Shown piece after piece: positions 42,908 to 54,538 of a DNA stretch of 64,000 nt. Where the stretch lies: positions 39,066,790 through 39,130,789 of the forward strand of contig CM055314.2 of assembly GCA_029255685.2 (NCBI GenBank). The letters run 5' to 3'. A program made the position numbers and the translations under genes. The notes beneath the pieces were generated by a model. That model was not told where the DNA came from. It ran no database searches and saw nothing but the letters and a program-made list of their open reading frames with translations. This DNA is from Silene conica (Eukaryota; Streptophyta; Magnoliopsida; Caryophyllales; Caryophyllaceae). Each line of letters begins with the position of its first letter. Position 1 is the first letter of the stretch.

Positions 42908-43889
42908 TTTGGGGAATAAAGCATGTATTCGCTATAATGAAAATTACAGTCGTGAATATGGTCATAAGATTAAAAAGACATGAAAAAGAGTACAACCTTT
43001 AGTCCTTGCGCGAAAGGCCTAAGAACAGGAATTAAAGCAAATTACCTCCTATAACTTGCACCCAAGACTTAGATTGAGACCATGCCGCGTGTGCTAGAAA
43101 TCCTCTCCAACTGCCTTGCAATATAGGGAGAGCCTTTTTTGAGTTTTAGATGTGAGATCTGGGTTATGGGAGAAGAATGCTCTCAAACCCAAATTTTTCT
43201 TTGAGATTTGTTTAGTCAGTAAAACAAGAGTAGTCTGACATAAGGAGAGTTCTATTCCTTATGTAGTACACGGCCGAAAATTTCGAATAGGGTAAGAGTG
43301 GGCTTTCCACTCTTACCTTATTCTAATTCGTGATTCGACCCATTTAGCTAAAAGTTATTCGCGGGTTCTATTTATAAATCGCATACATGTTATCAGATAT
43401 TAATGCAGTCGATGTATTAATAATGGTCTGATAAAATTACGATATTGTATAATTACCCAAATTAATATAACTGTTTATATTAATACGCGAATACAATCTT
43501 TAATTAAATATAACCGTTTATATTTAATTTACGAATTAAAGATGTAATCTGTATTAGCTAAAATTAATTAATCCGTATTAAATAATAATATCAACATCTT
43601 ATTGACTAATTTAATAGTCAATACCTCTGACTAACTGTTTAGTCATATCCGGCATAAATGTGACTATATTTTCATACCTTCACATCTCTCAAACGTGTCC
43701 TATAGGTGTGACGTATAGGGACCAGTTGATCACCGCCATCTGTATGACAATAACGTCAAACTTATCTAGCAAACCAACCGTTATTGATAAACGTGGATCA
43801 ACTGATAATAATACTGAAGTATGCCCTTGTGATCCTTTAAGAGATTTAGTAAGTCATTGTACTAACTGTCAAGGACACCAGCCCCAGCA
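42908..43889 (-). repeat. 5' LTR of the partial Copia
   Basis: On the - strand it starts TGCTGGGGCTGGTGTCC and ends TTATTCCCCAAA, 982 bp. It is homologous to, but several percent different from, the neighbouring 996-bp LTR, and lies inverted to it with only 44 bases between. The U3 hairpin is conserved (43731-43812 region). Confidence 0.88.
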
Positions 43890-44921
43890 CTCGTAGCCTG
43901 GAGATGCGTGCGAGCCAACTAGAGGCTGGAATACACAGGAAGTGGTCGACCGACTTACCTAATCGGTCGACCGACCAGCGCACAGTTACAGAAGGCATTA
44001 TCTACAGCTATGTTGGTCGACCGACCACTATGCCAGGTCGGTCGACCTGACGACGGGTTCCGCTGTTTGTTTCGGTTTTATTTCTTTTAATTGTGTAATT
44101 AGAAGACATATTTAAGACGCTTGAGTATTGTAATTAGGTTAAGCAGTCACAATTAGCAAAAACACATTAGTTTAAGGAGAAGAATTCCATGTTTTCAGAT
44201 TTGTTCTTAATTTCCAATTGGTTTTGTAAGTTTTATGCAATTTATCTTTCTTGTCATTCAATTTGTTTTTTCTTATTATTATTGTTATTCAATTTGTGTT
44301 TTGCCCTCTTGAATCTTCATCTTCAATTATGTTATCTTGCTTGTTGTTCTTAAATCTTGTTAGTATTAGTTTCATAATTATGCATAGCTAATTTATATGA
44401 TTAGGAATTAGGGGAACCATGGCTAAAACTAGGATTTAATGGTTTTATGATAAGTATACTGATCCCCATTGTTGTTGGTGAACTAATTCTTTAAGATTGA
44501 AAGATTTTTAGAATTAGTTTAACAACAATTTTGGGATTGCCCTATGAACGAAAGTTTAGTGCTTTACTAGGAACCCTAAGACCGTAAGGATTGGGTAGAA
44601 TATTCACCTAAAGGTTTATTCTTTGTTCCTTGGGATTGTGTTAATTGATTATTTACCCTTTTTTGACTTGCCCTACTCATGGGGAACCGAAGTTCCTAAT
44701 CATCCTTTTACTTTTGTTTCGTATTTTTGTTTATTTTGCCATCTTAGTTCTTAGTCTCAACCATCAATAAAAACCCCCTTTTTGTTACTTTCAATAGACT
44801 TTAAATTCACAAACAATATTAACCTTGTCTCCTTGTGGTTCGACCCTTGACTTACGTTATCTAGTTTAAGCTGAGGTTTTATAAATCTTATCTTTGGCAC
44901 CCCTCAACGACGGGTGTCAAT
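43890..44921 (+). repeat. 3' portion of an Athila-like LTR
   Basis: Ends CAACGACGGGTGTCA after the phrase CTTGTGGTTCGACCCTTGA, matching the end of the solo LTR at 12370-12455. GGTCGACC-type motifs occur at about 43942-44050, four copies in both orientations. Its left part is cut by the Copia insertion. No primer-binding site follows, so it looks like an inserted LTR, not a 5' LTR of what comes next. Confidence 0.72.
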
Positions 44922-44963
44922 AGATTACTTGATTCTCTTTCCCTCCCTGTTGATGATACTGAC

Positions 44964-45605
44964 TTGGATACAGCTGATGAGTTAGAACATTTTCCCTTGA
45001 CTGACCAACCTATTTTTGTAGGTGTTAGTAATGAACATGTTCCTGATACGTTTGAACCATTGGTTAATGAACCCCGTTCTGTACAGGATTCACTTGTTGA
45101 CATTTCTGATGTTTTTGATAATATTAGTGAATGTTTTGCACAAGGATCCATTACAAAGGATCCTTCGGAGGCTTTGATGTGCTTTAAGACATGTGCATGT
45201 GAATCTCTTGCTTAGGAAGCTGATTCGAATGCTCCAAAAGTTGCAACACAAAGGACAAAGTCTATAGGCGGCAAGAAGAGAGATGTTCTACATCGAGTAG
45301 TAACACTTACTCAATCAAATGATGTAGAGAACGAGATCACTCAAGCAAGTGATCATTTAGATGAAGAGAAGAGCCCAAGGAAGAAGAGACCGAGGAAGGT
45401 GTCAGCCCACGACTTGGGAGCTGACGACCCCAGAAGGTGGAAGGGTAGAGCTAAGGATGATGACCCATCTATCTACGCGGTGGAGAGAAGCTCATCTACC
45501 CAAATCGCCATAGCTGAAGGGGTAGCCTGTAGTCAGAACCCGTGGTCAAAGAATTATGCATCCTTCGCGGATAACTTCTCCTTATTGCTCGTTTCTAATT
45601 TTTGA
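44964..45605 (+). CDS. unrecognised ORF pieces in the Athila-like interior, broken
   Basis: I do not recognise the product. The first part is acidic (DTADELEHFPLTDQP, VSNEHVPDTFEPL). A later stretch is basic and lysine/arginine-rich (EEKSPRKKRPRKVSAHDL), resembling a nuclear localisation signal. It ends with NYASFADNFSLLLVSNF. The LTR at 43890-44921 appears to have inserted at its upstream side. The position, between pol and the 3' non-coding part, would suit the extra ORF of Athila-type elements, but the sequence does not show an envelope-like membrane segment. Broken fossil. Confidence 0.35.
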
Positions 45606-45810
45606 GACTATTTCTCTGTTTTAAGACTTTTTAGTTTGCTTTAGACTTAGACAATTTTTGCTTTTGTTGTTTTGTTTAAGACAATTGGACTTGGTACCGT
45701 GGATTTTGCGCATGTTTTGGGCGCGTATATAATGTTTTTACAGGCTTGAGGAAGGATTTACTCGGTCCAACGAGTTAATTTCTAGTAGAAAAAGAACACT
45801 GCACAGGAAG

Positions 45811-45918
45811 AGTGGTCGACCGACCTGAAGCATCAGTCGGTCGACCAAGTCCCTGCAGCCCAGAAGGTTCTGTAACCCGTCTTTTGGTCGGTCGACCCAG
45901 TGGTGTGGTCGGTCGACC
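45811..45918 (+). repeat. GGTCGACC array in the Athila-like interior
   Basis: Four copies of GGTCGACCGACC or its inverse GGTCGGTCGACC, in both orientations, in two pairs. Confidence 0.8.
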
Positions 45919-47174
45919 ACTGTAGCTGCTACAGCCTGTCCGTACTTACCTCAGGAAGCGTGAAGCACGATTAGGGAGTCTTTCTCCTTACTCTTTCCTT
46001 TATGCTTTCAATTTTATTCTCAGTTTTCAAACCTTTAAACTATTATTTATCACCCAAAACACCGTTAATCCCCGAAAAGGGTTCCTCTTCGTGTTCCTTT
46101 TTCAGGTCCTTGGGGTGGCACTGCTGGCCACCGAAACCTCCTAAGCTCCCGCTGGTTTGGGGAGGTTTCCATTACGCTTAATCTTGTGAGTTCTTTCCTT
46201 GCTTTCCCTTTGTATTTCCTTTTATGCATTTTTTCATAACCTTTGCTTATGCTAATGCACAATGGGGACATTGTGCGGTTTGGTTTGGGGAAGGGTTTTG
46301 TGTCGCATGCATTTGTTTCATTCCATTTTCTCACACGTTTATTCCATTTCTGTCTTGCATCGTCTCTTTTATTTTTTTTCCTTGCATATACAAAAGAAAA
46401 ATCCAAAAAAAGAGAAAAAATCAAAAATTTCTAAAAAATGCACGTTTACTTTAGCATATAGTGCGAGTCGGAACTAGAGTATTTCAATAATGATTTTGCA
46501 TTTTAACATGTGTATGCCTATATCTTGCTTTGTCAACATGTGTTAGTATAAGAGTCATATGCATATCTACGAGTTTTTGTCAAACAATTTGTCAATTTGC
46601 TATCTTGAGACTTGACTTGTACTTTGGCAAACAACTATACATTCTGAGTTTTAGAGCTTTATTCCTGGTTTCATTCATTACCAGTTATCTAGGATGTGAG
46701 TAGTACTCCCTTTGGAACATGTTACATAAATATGCATAAACATGAACATGAACTAATATATACCTGTATGCTATCTTGTTTTGTGAGTCTTGATACGTGC
46801 ACTTGAGGTCCTTTCTCTTATTTTACCCATTAGCCCTACATAACCAAATTTGCCTTTTTATCCCTAAAACTACATCCTATACTTAGCCTACCCTACCAAG
46901 CTAGTATTTGTGGTCAACGGCATTTTTGAGACACCTTTGGTTTTTGTATGTCCTCATGAGAAAAGAAAGAGAAAGAAATGTTGGAAACCGAGGTTCCTTA
47001 TTTTGTACTCATATCTAATGTGAGTTTTGTTTCTTTAAGTTTAGGTCATAAAACTTAATAAGATTTTATGCATGCATGATGATATCATAAGATGGGATAG
47101 TCCTTACATTTGTTTTAGAAGGTTTATACGCAATAATCACCTATTATTTGAGTCTTCAAAACCCGAAATCCTCT

Positions 47175-48273
47175 TGTAACGATCTAACAAAAATCGTCTC
47201 CTAAAGGTGCGTATCAAGGACTCAATCTCAAACTAATACAAATTTCGTTACTAGAAAATAAGTATTAGTATACTAGAAATAATAATAATATTACTCTTAT
47301 AATATTACTAATATGGAAATAATTATTTTCTTATAAAACTATTTTACTTAAGAAAATGGAGAATGGAGTTTGTAGTATGAGTGTGTTACTGAATAATAAT
47401 GCATTCACCATCTAACATCAAGTTATGTGTAGTGTAAGTGTATTGAAGTATATAAGGAGCAACAAGAGCTTGCTTGCTCTTGTCTTGGCCGGCCTAAACA
47501 TGCCTTTTAAGGCCAATGCATGCTCTTCTAGCTCTTACACAAAAGTATGCAAGATACCTTACAAATTCTTACACCCTTACACATCCACTTACACACACAA
47601 TCACTTTTCACACACTCAACCCACATACTACACTTATACACAGCTGAAAATGGGTCTAAAATGGACCCATTTTATCTTTGTCAATTGTGTTAAATTGTAA
47701 CATGTCACATATGTTGCATAACACATGACCCTATTTGTTAATTATGCAATTTTAACTATTAAAATTCATAATCTACAAATTTATTAAATTTCAATAATTA
47801 TATTAACAATTCGAAATTATTTATTGTATAAAATGTAATATCATAATTTTAATTACAACTCTTTGTAATTTTATGATCAACCGTGTTCATTCTCAATTTA
47901 ATTGTTTCCCAAACGAATAAATAAAACCGAGTAATAAAACAAATTTATTACTTTGACTTTTATTATTATTATAATCCCATTATAAAATATTCGTCATATA
48001 AAATTATTTCCAAAATTTATAGTTATTAATTAACTTGTAGCCAATACAATAATAATTAATTATTCCATTGAGACGGAATTCCCTAAAGAAATGACCTTAA
48101 GGGATCAACTGATCACCACCATCATATGACGATAATGTCAAACACTAGACAGCCAATCATTATCGGTAAATGTTGATCAGTCGACTTTTAAAGAGTAACA
48201 CTCCCAGTTGTGTTTCATTCAAATGAGTTTTAATTATGTCAACACACTATTGTCGAGGACACTTCCTCCAACA
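47175..48273 (-). repeat. 3' LTR of the Copia relative
   Basis: The - strand start TGTTGGAGGAAG is firm (48273); the end near 47175 is estimated. A TATA-like TTATATAC near 47455 (- strand) lies next to an inverted repeat, ACAAGAGC/GCTCTTGT, and to GGCCGGCC, as in the young Copia promoter region. Confidence 0.6.
48106..48183 (-). other. conserved hairpin, covarying with the one at 34317
   Basis: On the - strand: outer stem CGACTGATCA/TGATCAGTTG (one G-T pair), inner stem CGATAATG/CATTATCG. Against the young Copia, two inner pairs and two outer pairs are changed on both sides so that pairing is kept. Confidence 0.8.
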
Positions 48274-49121
48274 ATCTCCCACTTGTCCGAGACAAGTGTG
48301 TGTCACCAATTCTCTTGCCCTATTACTATCTCCCACTCAATGCATGGCGTCCTCTCAGGTCGTGCCGGCAATTGATTAAAATCTAGAGTGGTTTATCTCG
48401 ATCTGGAGTTATAACTATTGACCGGGATTATCTACCATAGATACTTTCCGAGAGTGGCCACGCATTTCTAGTTATTATTCTCCTCGAGTGGCCTAGAGAT
48501 ATTTCTCAACCCTGACAAGGGGTGGACAATTCCTAATCGACTTATTCCTTCCGGCTAGCCATAGTCCATCATAACCCAAAATATGTCCTTATAAACCCCA
48601 GTTACGAAGGTGTTAGGACATAGATCAAAGTTAATCTGAAAACTATGCCACCTCAGAGAACAGTCATCAGTCCAAGAACTGACTCATGTGAAACACGATA
48701 GATGCTCCCGCCACGACCAGGCAGTCTTTTAATAAGAGTATGCCAGAGCTCTATCAGCGGTCATTAGCCCGACAAATGTATCTTAACATGTCTATCCCTA
48801 GGTGATCGATTAGTCATCCCATATGACTCTATGGCAATTGAACTCGCCATCAATCGCATCACACATCCGGTTGCATTGAGATTTCACCTCACTTAAGCAA
48901 CTAGGGGCGAGGTCATGATAATTCAATTCACTTTAATGGGGTTCAATATGGTCTTACCATCCCATTTGAATTTTACTTGACCTTTCGTGAGTTATAAATA
49001 ACTCAAACAATTAGTGGATTACACCATCCAAGTGGTCAACCTTTGAACACCATTTAATTTACAATCAGCTTTAGGGTCTCTCGTTTAAATCCCTTAAAAT
49101 TGTAATTATCTTCATTTTGAG

Positions 49122-49775
49122 TAGACCTGATCATGGGCCGGGCTGGGCCGGGTTTGGGCCGGGCCCGTGTTAAATAAACGGCCCAAATATACGGGCCGGG
49201 CGGGGCCGGGCCAAAACGATGGGCCAAATTTCTTGGCCCAAGCCCGCAATTGTTCGGGCTATAACGGGCCTCGGGCCAAAATGGGCCAAAACGGGCCAAA
49301 ATAATATAATACGAAACAATCGACAAAATCGTTATGTGAACAAACTATTAGCAACGAAATAAAATTTTCAAGTCTTAGGTATTTGACTTCGACTCTTTTG
49401 GTAGGAGAACCATCCATAGTACCATACATAATTTATGAGTTGACAAAAAATGAATAGTCTTAAGCAAAGGTGTACGATAAAAATAAAAATATCTGCGAAA
49501 TTGATAATTCGATGCAATAGTGATATTAGATTATTAGTATGATGTGATATACGATTCCAACTTTTGAATTTTTTTCTTTTTAAAAAAATAATTTCGGGTC
49601 GGGCCGGGCCAAAAATCGGGCCTTTAGGTTGGCCCAAACCCGACCCTATATTTATATCGGGCTTGTTTTGGGCCGGGCCACGGGCTTTTAGGGCCAAATT
49701 ATTAGGCCCAAACCCGAGAAAAAATCGGGCTGGGCCGGGTCGGGCCATCGGGCCTGGGCCATTTGATCAGCTCTA
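49122..49775. mobile_element. non-autonomous hAT element, GGGCC-rich
   Basis: Ends TAGACCTGATCA and, inverted, TAGAGCTGATCA; 654 bp; flanked by the 8-bp duplication ATTTTGAG (49114-49121 and 49776-49783), the hallmark of hAT insertion. Both arms (about 49132-49300 and 49597-49765) are dense in GGGCC/GGCCC, forming large imperfect inverted repeats. The centre is AT-rich and carries no transposase. ORFs over the GGGCC arrays are shadows. Confidence 0.93.
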
Positions 49776-49783
49776 ATTTTGAG

Positions 49784-51603
49784 TAAACCAGGTTTACCAC
49801 GGTTCGTGCGAGCGTTCACTTTGCGGATCATATCCATACATTGATCTTTCATCTGAAAGAGACAAGTCATTCTCATGACTAGCGAATAAGATTATGTGCA
49901 TTGTGTAACTCCCAGCCACAGCAATGCCTTTACATAATTTGTGAACTTACACATTTTGTAGAATCTTGTGATGACCATGTAGTTAAAATACAAGTCATTG
50001 AGATGCATAGTCAATGAATGTAAGCCAAAATTATCACAAATCTTTGCTTGGTATCTTGGAGCTTGAGTCGTTGCAAACCTTTTACCATACGACTAAGTTA
50101 TCTTCCAAAATCTTGAATTTGTCTTTCATCTTCATTGGAGAATACTTTGACAATTGATCAAGGTTTAATCATTGGTTTAACACCTGCTCAACGGGTTGTC
50201 ATGTAAGCTGTGTGCATCCACTTTACACGATTATACTAATGGCGGAAACATTAGCGATTTAAACGTGCAAACAATAGTACTTAAGGTTCGATAAATTTCC
50301 ATGATCCCATCATGGTTATACTATCTTCATCTCCATGAACAACCTTAATACTAACATCAAGATGTCTCTTATAATCTCAACCAAACATCCCATGTTCAAT
50401 TAGATTTAATTCATATCAATATGTCATCTAGAACCAAAAACTCGTATACCTTTTATAAGTATCAATGCTTCATTCCAAACGAGCAATGAGTTGTTTTAGA
50501 TAACGTTTACTCCCACTAAACTCTTGTTCTTGCCTGATTCTGAAGATCCCGAAGTCATGCCCATGACACAATAGCTTCAAATCCTGGAGCGAGAACTCCC
50601 ACTGAACTTTACATTTATCCGTAAATCATAAAGCTCCCACTCAATTCAATGTTCCTTAACATTTAATGAATTCAATTGGTTGGGACTTAACCATATGTGT
50701 TAATAGTCACATCCCTTTCAAATACCCTTTTGAAGAGCGGTTACTGAGTTTACTGAATTCATTCTCAATGAATTACTTTACTACTTTCAACAAAGTTACC
50801 CTTAACTTTGTAGATTGCAGACATATGTCAGCTTATGCTTCTCTCAACAAATCTCATTTATCAGCATATATATCTTATAAATTTCATGGGTCCTAGAATT
50901 CGCATTGGCACATTTAGATCACCATCTAAATCCAAGAACCCTTTCTTGAGCCTTTGCAAAATCTCTTGAATATTTTTCTTCGAGTGTCCTCCCGTAGTTT
51001 TTATAAGAGTCTTTTCTGATGGTGTATAATTTTGTGTGTGGGAACTTTCAGTTCCCCACATTTATCTTATCTTATACTGTACGAGGACTCTATCATGGAT
51101 CTTATCCATGTATAGAATTTTTCCTTAGAAACTTCAAGAATTTATTCTTGAAGTATCCCCCAGGGCCGGGGCCGTTGGGATATAAGGCGTAGATTTTTAC
51201 CAAACCGTAGATCTTATCCACAACTTTTGGGCTTATCCACAACTTTTGGGATGATAAGGCGTAGAATCTTATCCACAGCCTAATCTACCTTTTAAAACCA
51301 TAAGGTGTAGATTTTCTCAATCGTAGATCTTATCCACAATTTTATCTACCTTCTAAATCTCTTACACAACCAAAACACAATAAATCCTACTATTCACTAA
51401 TAGATCATATCTATAGTGCTTTTCAAAATCATGTGCCATTTGTGGCTTTTCAAATTTCTCCCACTCTATCTTTGTAATAATAATCTCATTTTATTACCAA
51501 AGATAGCCACTAAGGCCACAAGCAATGACTTTGATGTTGGTTTGTGTACCCTTATGATTTATTACAGAAATTATTCAGTTTAAAGCTTAGATAGTTTTGG
51601 ATG
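49784..51603 (-). other. coding-free interior of the Copia relative
   Basis: No domain in any frame. Repeats of ATCTTATCCACAA and GGCGTAGAT-type words occur at about 51185-51350, some as inverted pairs (ATAAGGCGTAGA and TCTACCTT). Otherwise unremarkable AT-rich sequence. Confidence 0.5.
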
Positions 51604-51793
51604 TGTAATACCTCGTATTTTATTGTTAAGGTTATTGTTTATTTTGACGTGTGGGTCATCATTTAGCGTTATACTCGATAATTTATTTATCGAACAAATG
51701 TTATATGTCTTTATATGTTGTTAAGGGAAGGGTCGAGTATAAGAGTTAGTTAATAGATCATGTTTTGAATAGACACTCGGACCTCGATATGCG
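51604..51793 (+). repeat. start of a Tekay-type LTR
   Basis: TGTAATACCTCGTATTTTAT opens at 51604, and 190 bases later a second, different LTR start (TGTAATATCTCG) opens at 51794. The best reading is one LTR inserted into another of the same broad family. Only the first 190 bases of the outer LTR are seen. Confidence 0.55.
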
Positions 51794-51998
51794 TGTAATA
51801 TCTCGTATTTTCATAGTTCGTATTCGTATTTTGTTATAATAATAATATTATTTATATATATACTCGTTAAGTGCGATTTTTATAACGTACATCGATGTTT
51901 TGATAATTAAGTTATTATCGAAACTCGGGCTGTGACTCGGAATTTATTGTTATAAGCCTTATATTATGTTATCGTACTATAGTTATCGCTAGCGTAAG

Positions 51999-54538
51999 TG
52001 TAACACCCCCATTTATTTAAGAGCCTTTAGCAAGACATTCTCAAATAAATAGAGCTGTTACCATCTCGGATTAACCGAGGTAGTGAATAACAAAGTAAAA
52101 CAAACCAAAGTACTTTATATAAAACTGATTAAATATGAACTTTTGATATTACAACTACTACGCAAAGAATAAAAGTACAACTGATGACATCTAAATATGT
52201 GATCTAACTCTAAGTAGGTCCAAGCCATGTCTCTCTCCATGCCCAAGCTCCTAATCCATCTGTCTCAGACCTGTAGAATCTACTCCCCATTCCGGATCAT
52301 CGTAGGTGTACACGAATACACTGTCAACCTCGCGGTTGAGTAGGATAACACAAAAATAAATAATGCAACAATTATGGTATGCAAATGCAATGATATGCTC
52401 GAGCTCAATCTCAATCTCAATCACAATCTCAAACCCGAAACACCAATCTCAAACCCGAAACACCAAGCCATACCGAACCTCCCGGCAGACTATAATCGGT
52501 CGTCACCGAACACCAGCATAACAGCTGAGGTCACCAGGTCTAGTCCTGCAGAACTAGCCTGGGCCCAATAATATCTCATCGTCTCAAACCCGTATCCAAT
52601 GCATATGCCATGCTCATGAGTGCAACAGTAATAGTAATTATACTTATGAATGCAACAATTATAAATAACCATTAAATGCCATGCTCATATAACTCATATT
52701 TGCATCCGTAATATACAAGACAACAACCATTCATATCACATCACAGAGTAACCATTCATTCATAACACTTCATAGAGTATAGTGTCAGTGTATCCTACCT
52801 GGATAGCAATATAATCCACTAGCCAGCCAGCAAGTAGCAGAATTATGCCAGTTCAAAACCGTTACCTAACAATATAATACGCGTAATTACTAACTACTAT
52901 AACTACGTAAACAAATATTATATGTCCACTTAATCAAATTCATTAATTAATTAATTAAAATAATTATGCACAACGAGATCATATAATACGCAACTATCTT
53001 AATTAACTTAATCAATCGGTAAAAAATATCGTCACAAGATAAAATAAACAAACCAACTTAATTAATTAATCTAGTTAAACTAATTAAAAACAACTAAGTA
53101 ACATGTGTTCAAAGTTAAACTATTAAATGTAAGTTAATTAGAACCAATTAACTAAACCAACCAAAATCTAAGTGACCACCATACTAACATACACACCTAC
53201 GTAAAACAATTAAACCACCAAATCATACTAACACATTATACATGCTGAATCACGAACCCCTGTCCATGACAAATCATGCTGAACCCGTCTCCTAAACTGA
53301 CCCGTAACTCCTTAATCGTATACTACCACCACGGCTTGACACCCATCCCACTCACCCTGGCCTAGAGTGCTTCCAAGGGTTGTCTTACTCGGCCTTTTCC
53401 GCCTCTCACGAACCCCTGACGCCACAACTAAACTATCCCGACATGTCGCGTTCCCGCGTTCCCCTGTTTGCATATACTCGGTTTTCGATTGTATGACTGC
53501 CCCCACTCGCAAGACACCTCCCCTAACCTCCATCAGACCACCATCGTGGTCCACACCTACCCGGAAACCAAACCAACCAACCCTGGGTCCTAATCAACGC
53601 GGTACGGGTGCAAACACGGTCTGAGTTTTGGTCTCTGTTTCCCGCATAAAACATTCTAATATTCGAAATTCGTTCTTACCGTCACCATAACCACCACGAT
53701 GGTCCACCAGGGACTATCTATTACCCAGACCCCAAAGGCAACCCAAAACATGTGATGAACGAGAGTGTAAAGGTAGGAACTTACCGAGGTTAAGGGTGAT
53801 AGCGGCTGCACTGGGATCAGCCAAGAGAGGGCGTGAGTGTCTGTAAACCCGAGAACAGCCAAGAGAGGGCGTGTGTTTGTGAACGTGCAAGGTAGGTGGT
53901 GAATAGGGTTTTTGGTTGATTTTGTCTATACAGGAGAATTGTAGGAGGAAGGCTGCGTTCGAAGTGAGTTAGGGTAAGGTGGGGTTACTCGGTTTCTTAA
54001 CTTCAAAACCGAGCCCAACACTTTACTTACTTAGCCCATCACGTATCTCGAGACACCCGACATCTATATTCCGTTCTCACCCGTTAACTTAAAAAAATAA
54101 ACGAGTACATGTAACTAATTTATACTAATTAAATTAATTACAAGAATAAATAAAATTAGTAGTACGATAATATTTCGGTCCATATAAAATAAATTATAGA
54201 AATATTAAAATACTACCAATTACATAAGAATATATAAAACAAATAGGATTTAAATACAATTACGACTTAATTAAAATAGAATTTAAATATAGATGAGAAA
54301 TAAATATAAAATTAGAAAATATATTTAATTATAAGTATATTATTAAAATTAAATAAATACGAATGAAATGTCATTATGAATTAATCAACAAATATAACAT
54401 GACTATGAAATACGAAATAATCGTAAAAATACGCTTTATAAAATAATAATAGCTTATGTAAAGTACTTTATAAACGTTCCGTTTGAAATACGTATATAAA
54501 ACATGAATTGACCAGAGGCTAACATACGGGGTATTACA
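51999..54538 (-). repeat. 3' LTR of the coding-free element
   Basis: On the - strand TGTAATACCCCGTATG ... AAATGGGGGTGTTACA, 2540 bp. The GC-richer part (53300-53620) holds near-palindromes around ACCATCGTGGTCCA. ORFs here recur at the same offsets in the other LTR and have no known domain. Confidence 0.95.

Larger units (their letters stand above)
30260..43889 (-). mobile_element. partial Ty1/Copia element (Angela/Tork-like), split by a younger relative
   Basis: Read on the - strand from its 5' end: LTR (42908-43889), primer-binding site (42894-42905), first bases of the leader (42869-42893), the nested younger element, the rest of the leader (32535-34227) and the first half of gag-pol (30263-32534). 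The 3' half and 3' LTR are absent. Its LTR differs from that of the nested element by several percent, while the coding parts are very similar, so the two belong to neighbouring subfamilies. Its right flank is an Athila-like LTR. Confidence 0.88.
44922..47174 (+). mobile_element. 3' interior of an Athila-like element, broken
   Basis: After two ORF pieces comes ATGGGGACATTGTGCGG plus TTTGGTTTGGGGAAGG (46262-46296), then an A-rich run at 46390-46440. This order is typical of the long non-coding 3' part of Athila elements. GGTCGACC motifs at 45811-45918 link it to the Athila-like sequences on the left. It may be the far part of the element whose gag is at 7965-9159, but nothing proves that. No LTR boundary is seen before the Copia-type LTR at about 47175. 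Confidence 0.55.
47175..51603 (-). mobile_element. Copia relative (3' LTR and coding-free interior), broken
   Basis: On the - strand an LTR starts TGTTGGAGGAAGTGTCC at 48273, preceded by ACAAGTGGGAGATTG as in the young Copia. The LTR is clearly homologous to the Angela-like LTRs, including the U3 hairpin and GGCCGGCC. The interior (48274-51603) contains several GAGTGGGAG words but no recognisable domain, so it is either strongly decayed or a non-autonomous type. It ends at a Tekay-type LTR start at 51604. A hAT element sits inside. The left LTR boundary is approximate. Confidence 0.6.

Noticed and set aside
46224-46477. Lysine- and phenylalanine-rich ORFs in three frames
   Set aside because: Overlapping shadows of T- and A-rich runs in the Athila-like non-coding region.
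49054-49776. Proline/glycine/arginine-rich ORFs on both strands
   Set aside because: They follow the GGGCC arrays of the hAT element.
52374-53862. ORFs that recur at 57258-58746
   Set aside because: The repetition comes from the duplicated 2540-bp LTRs; products have no domain and overlap on both strands.
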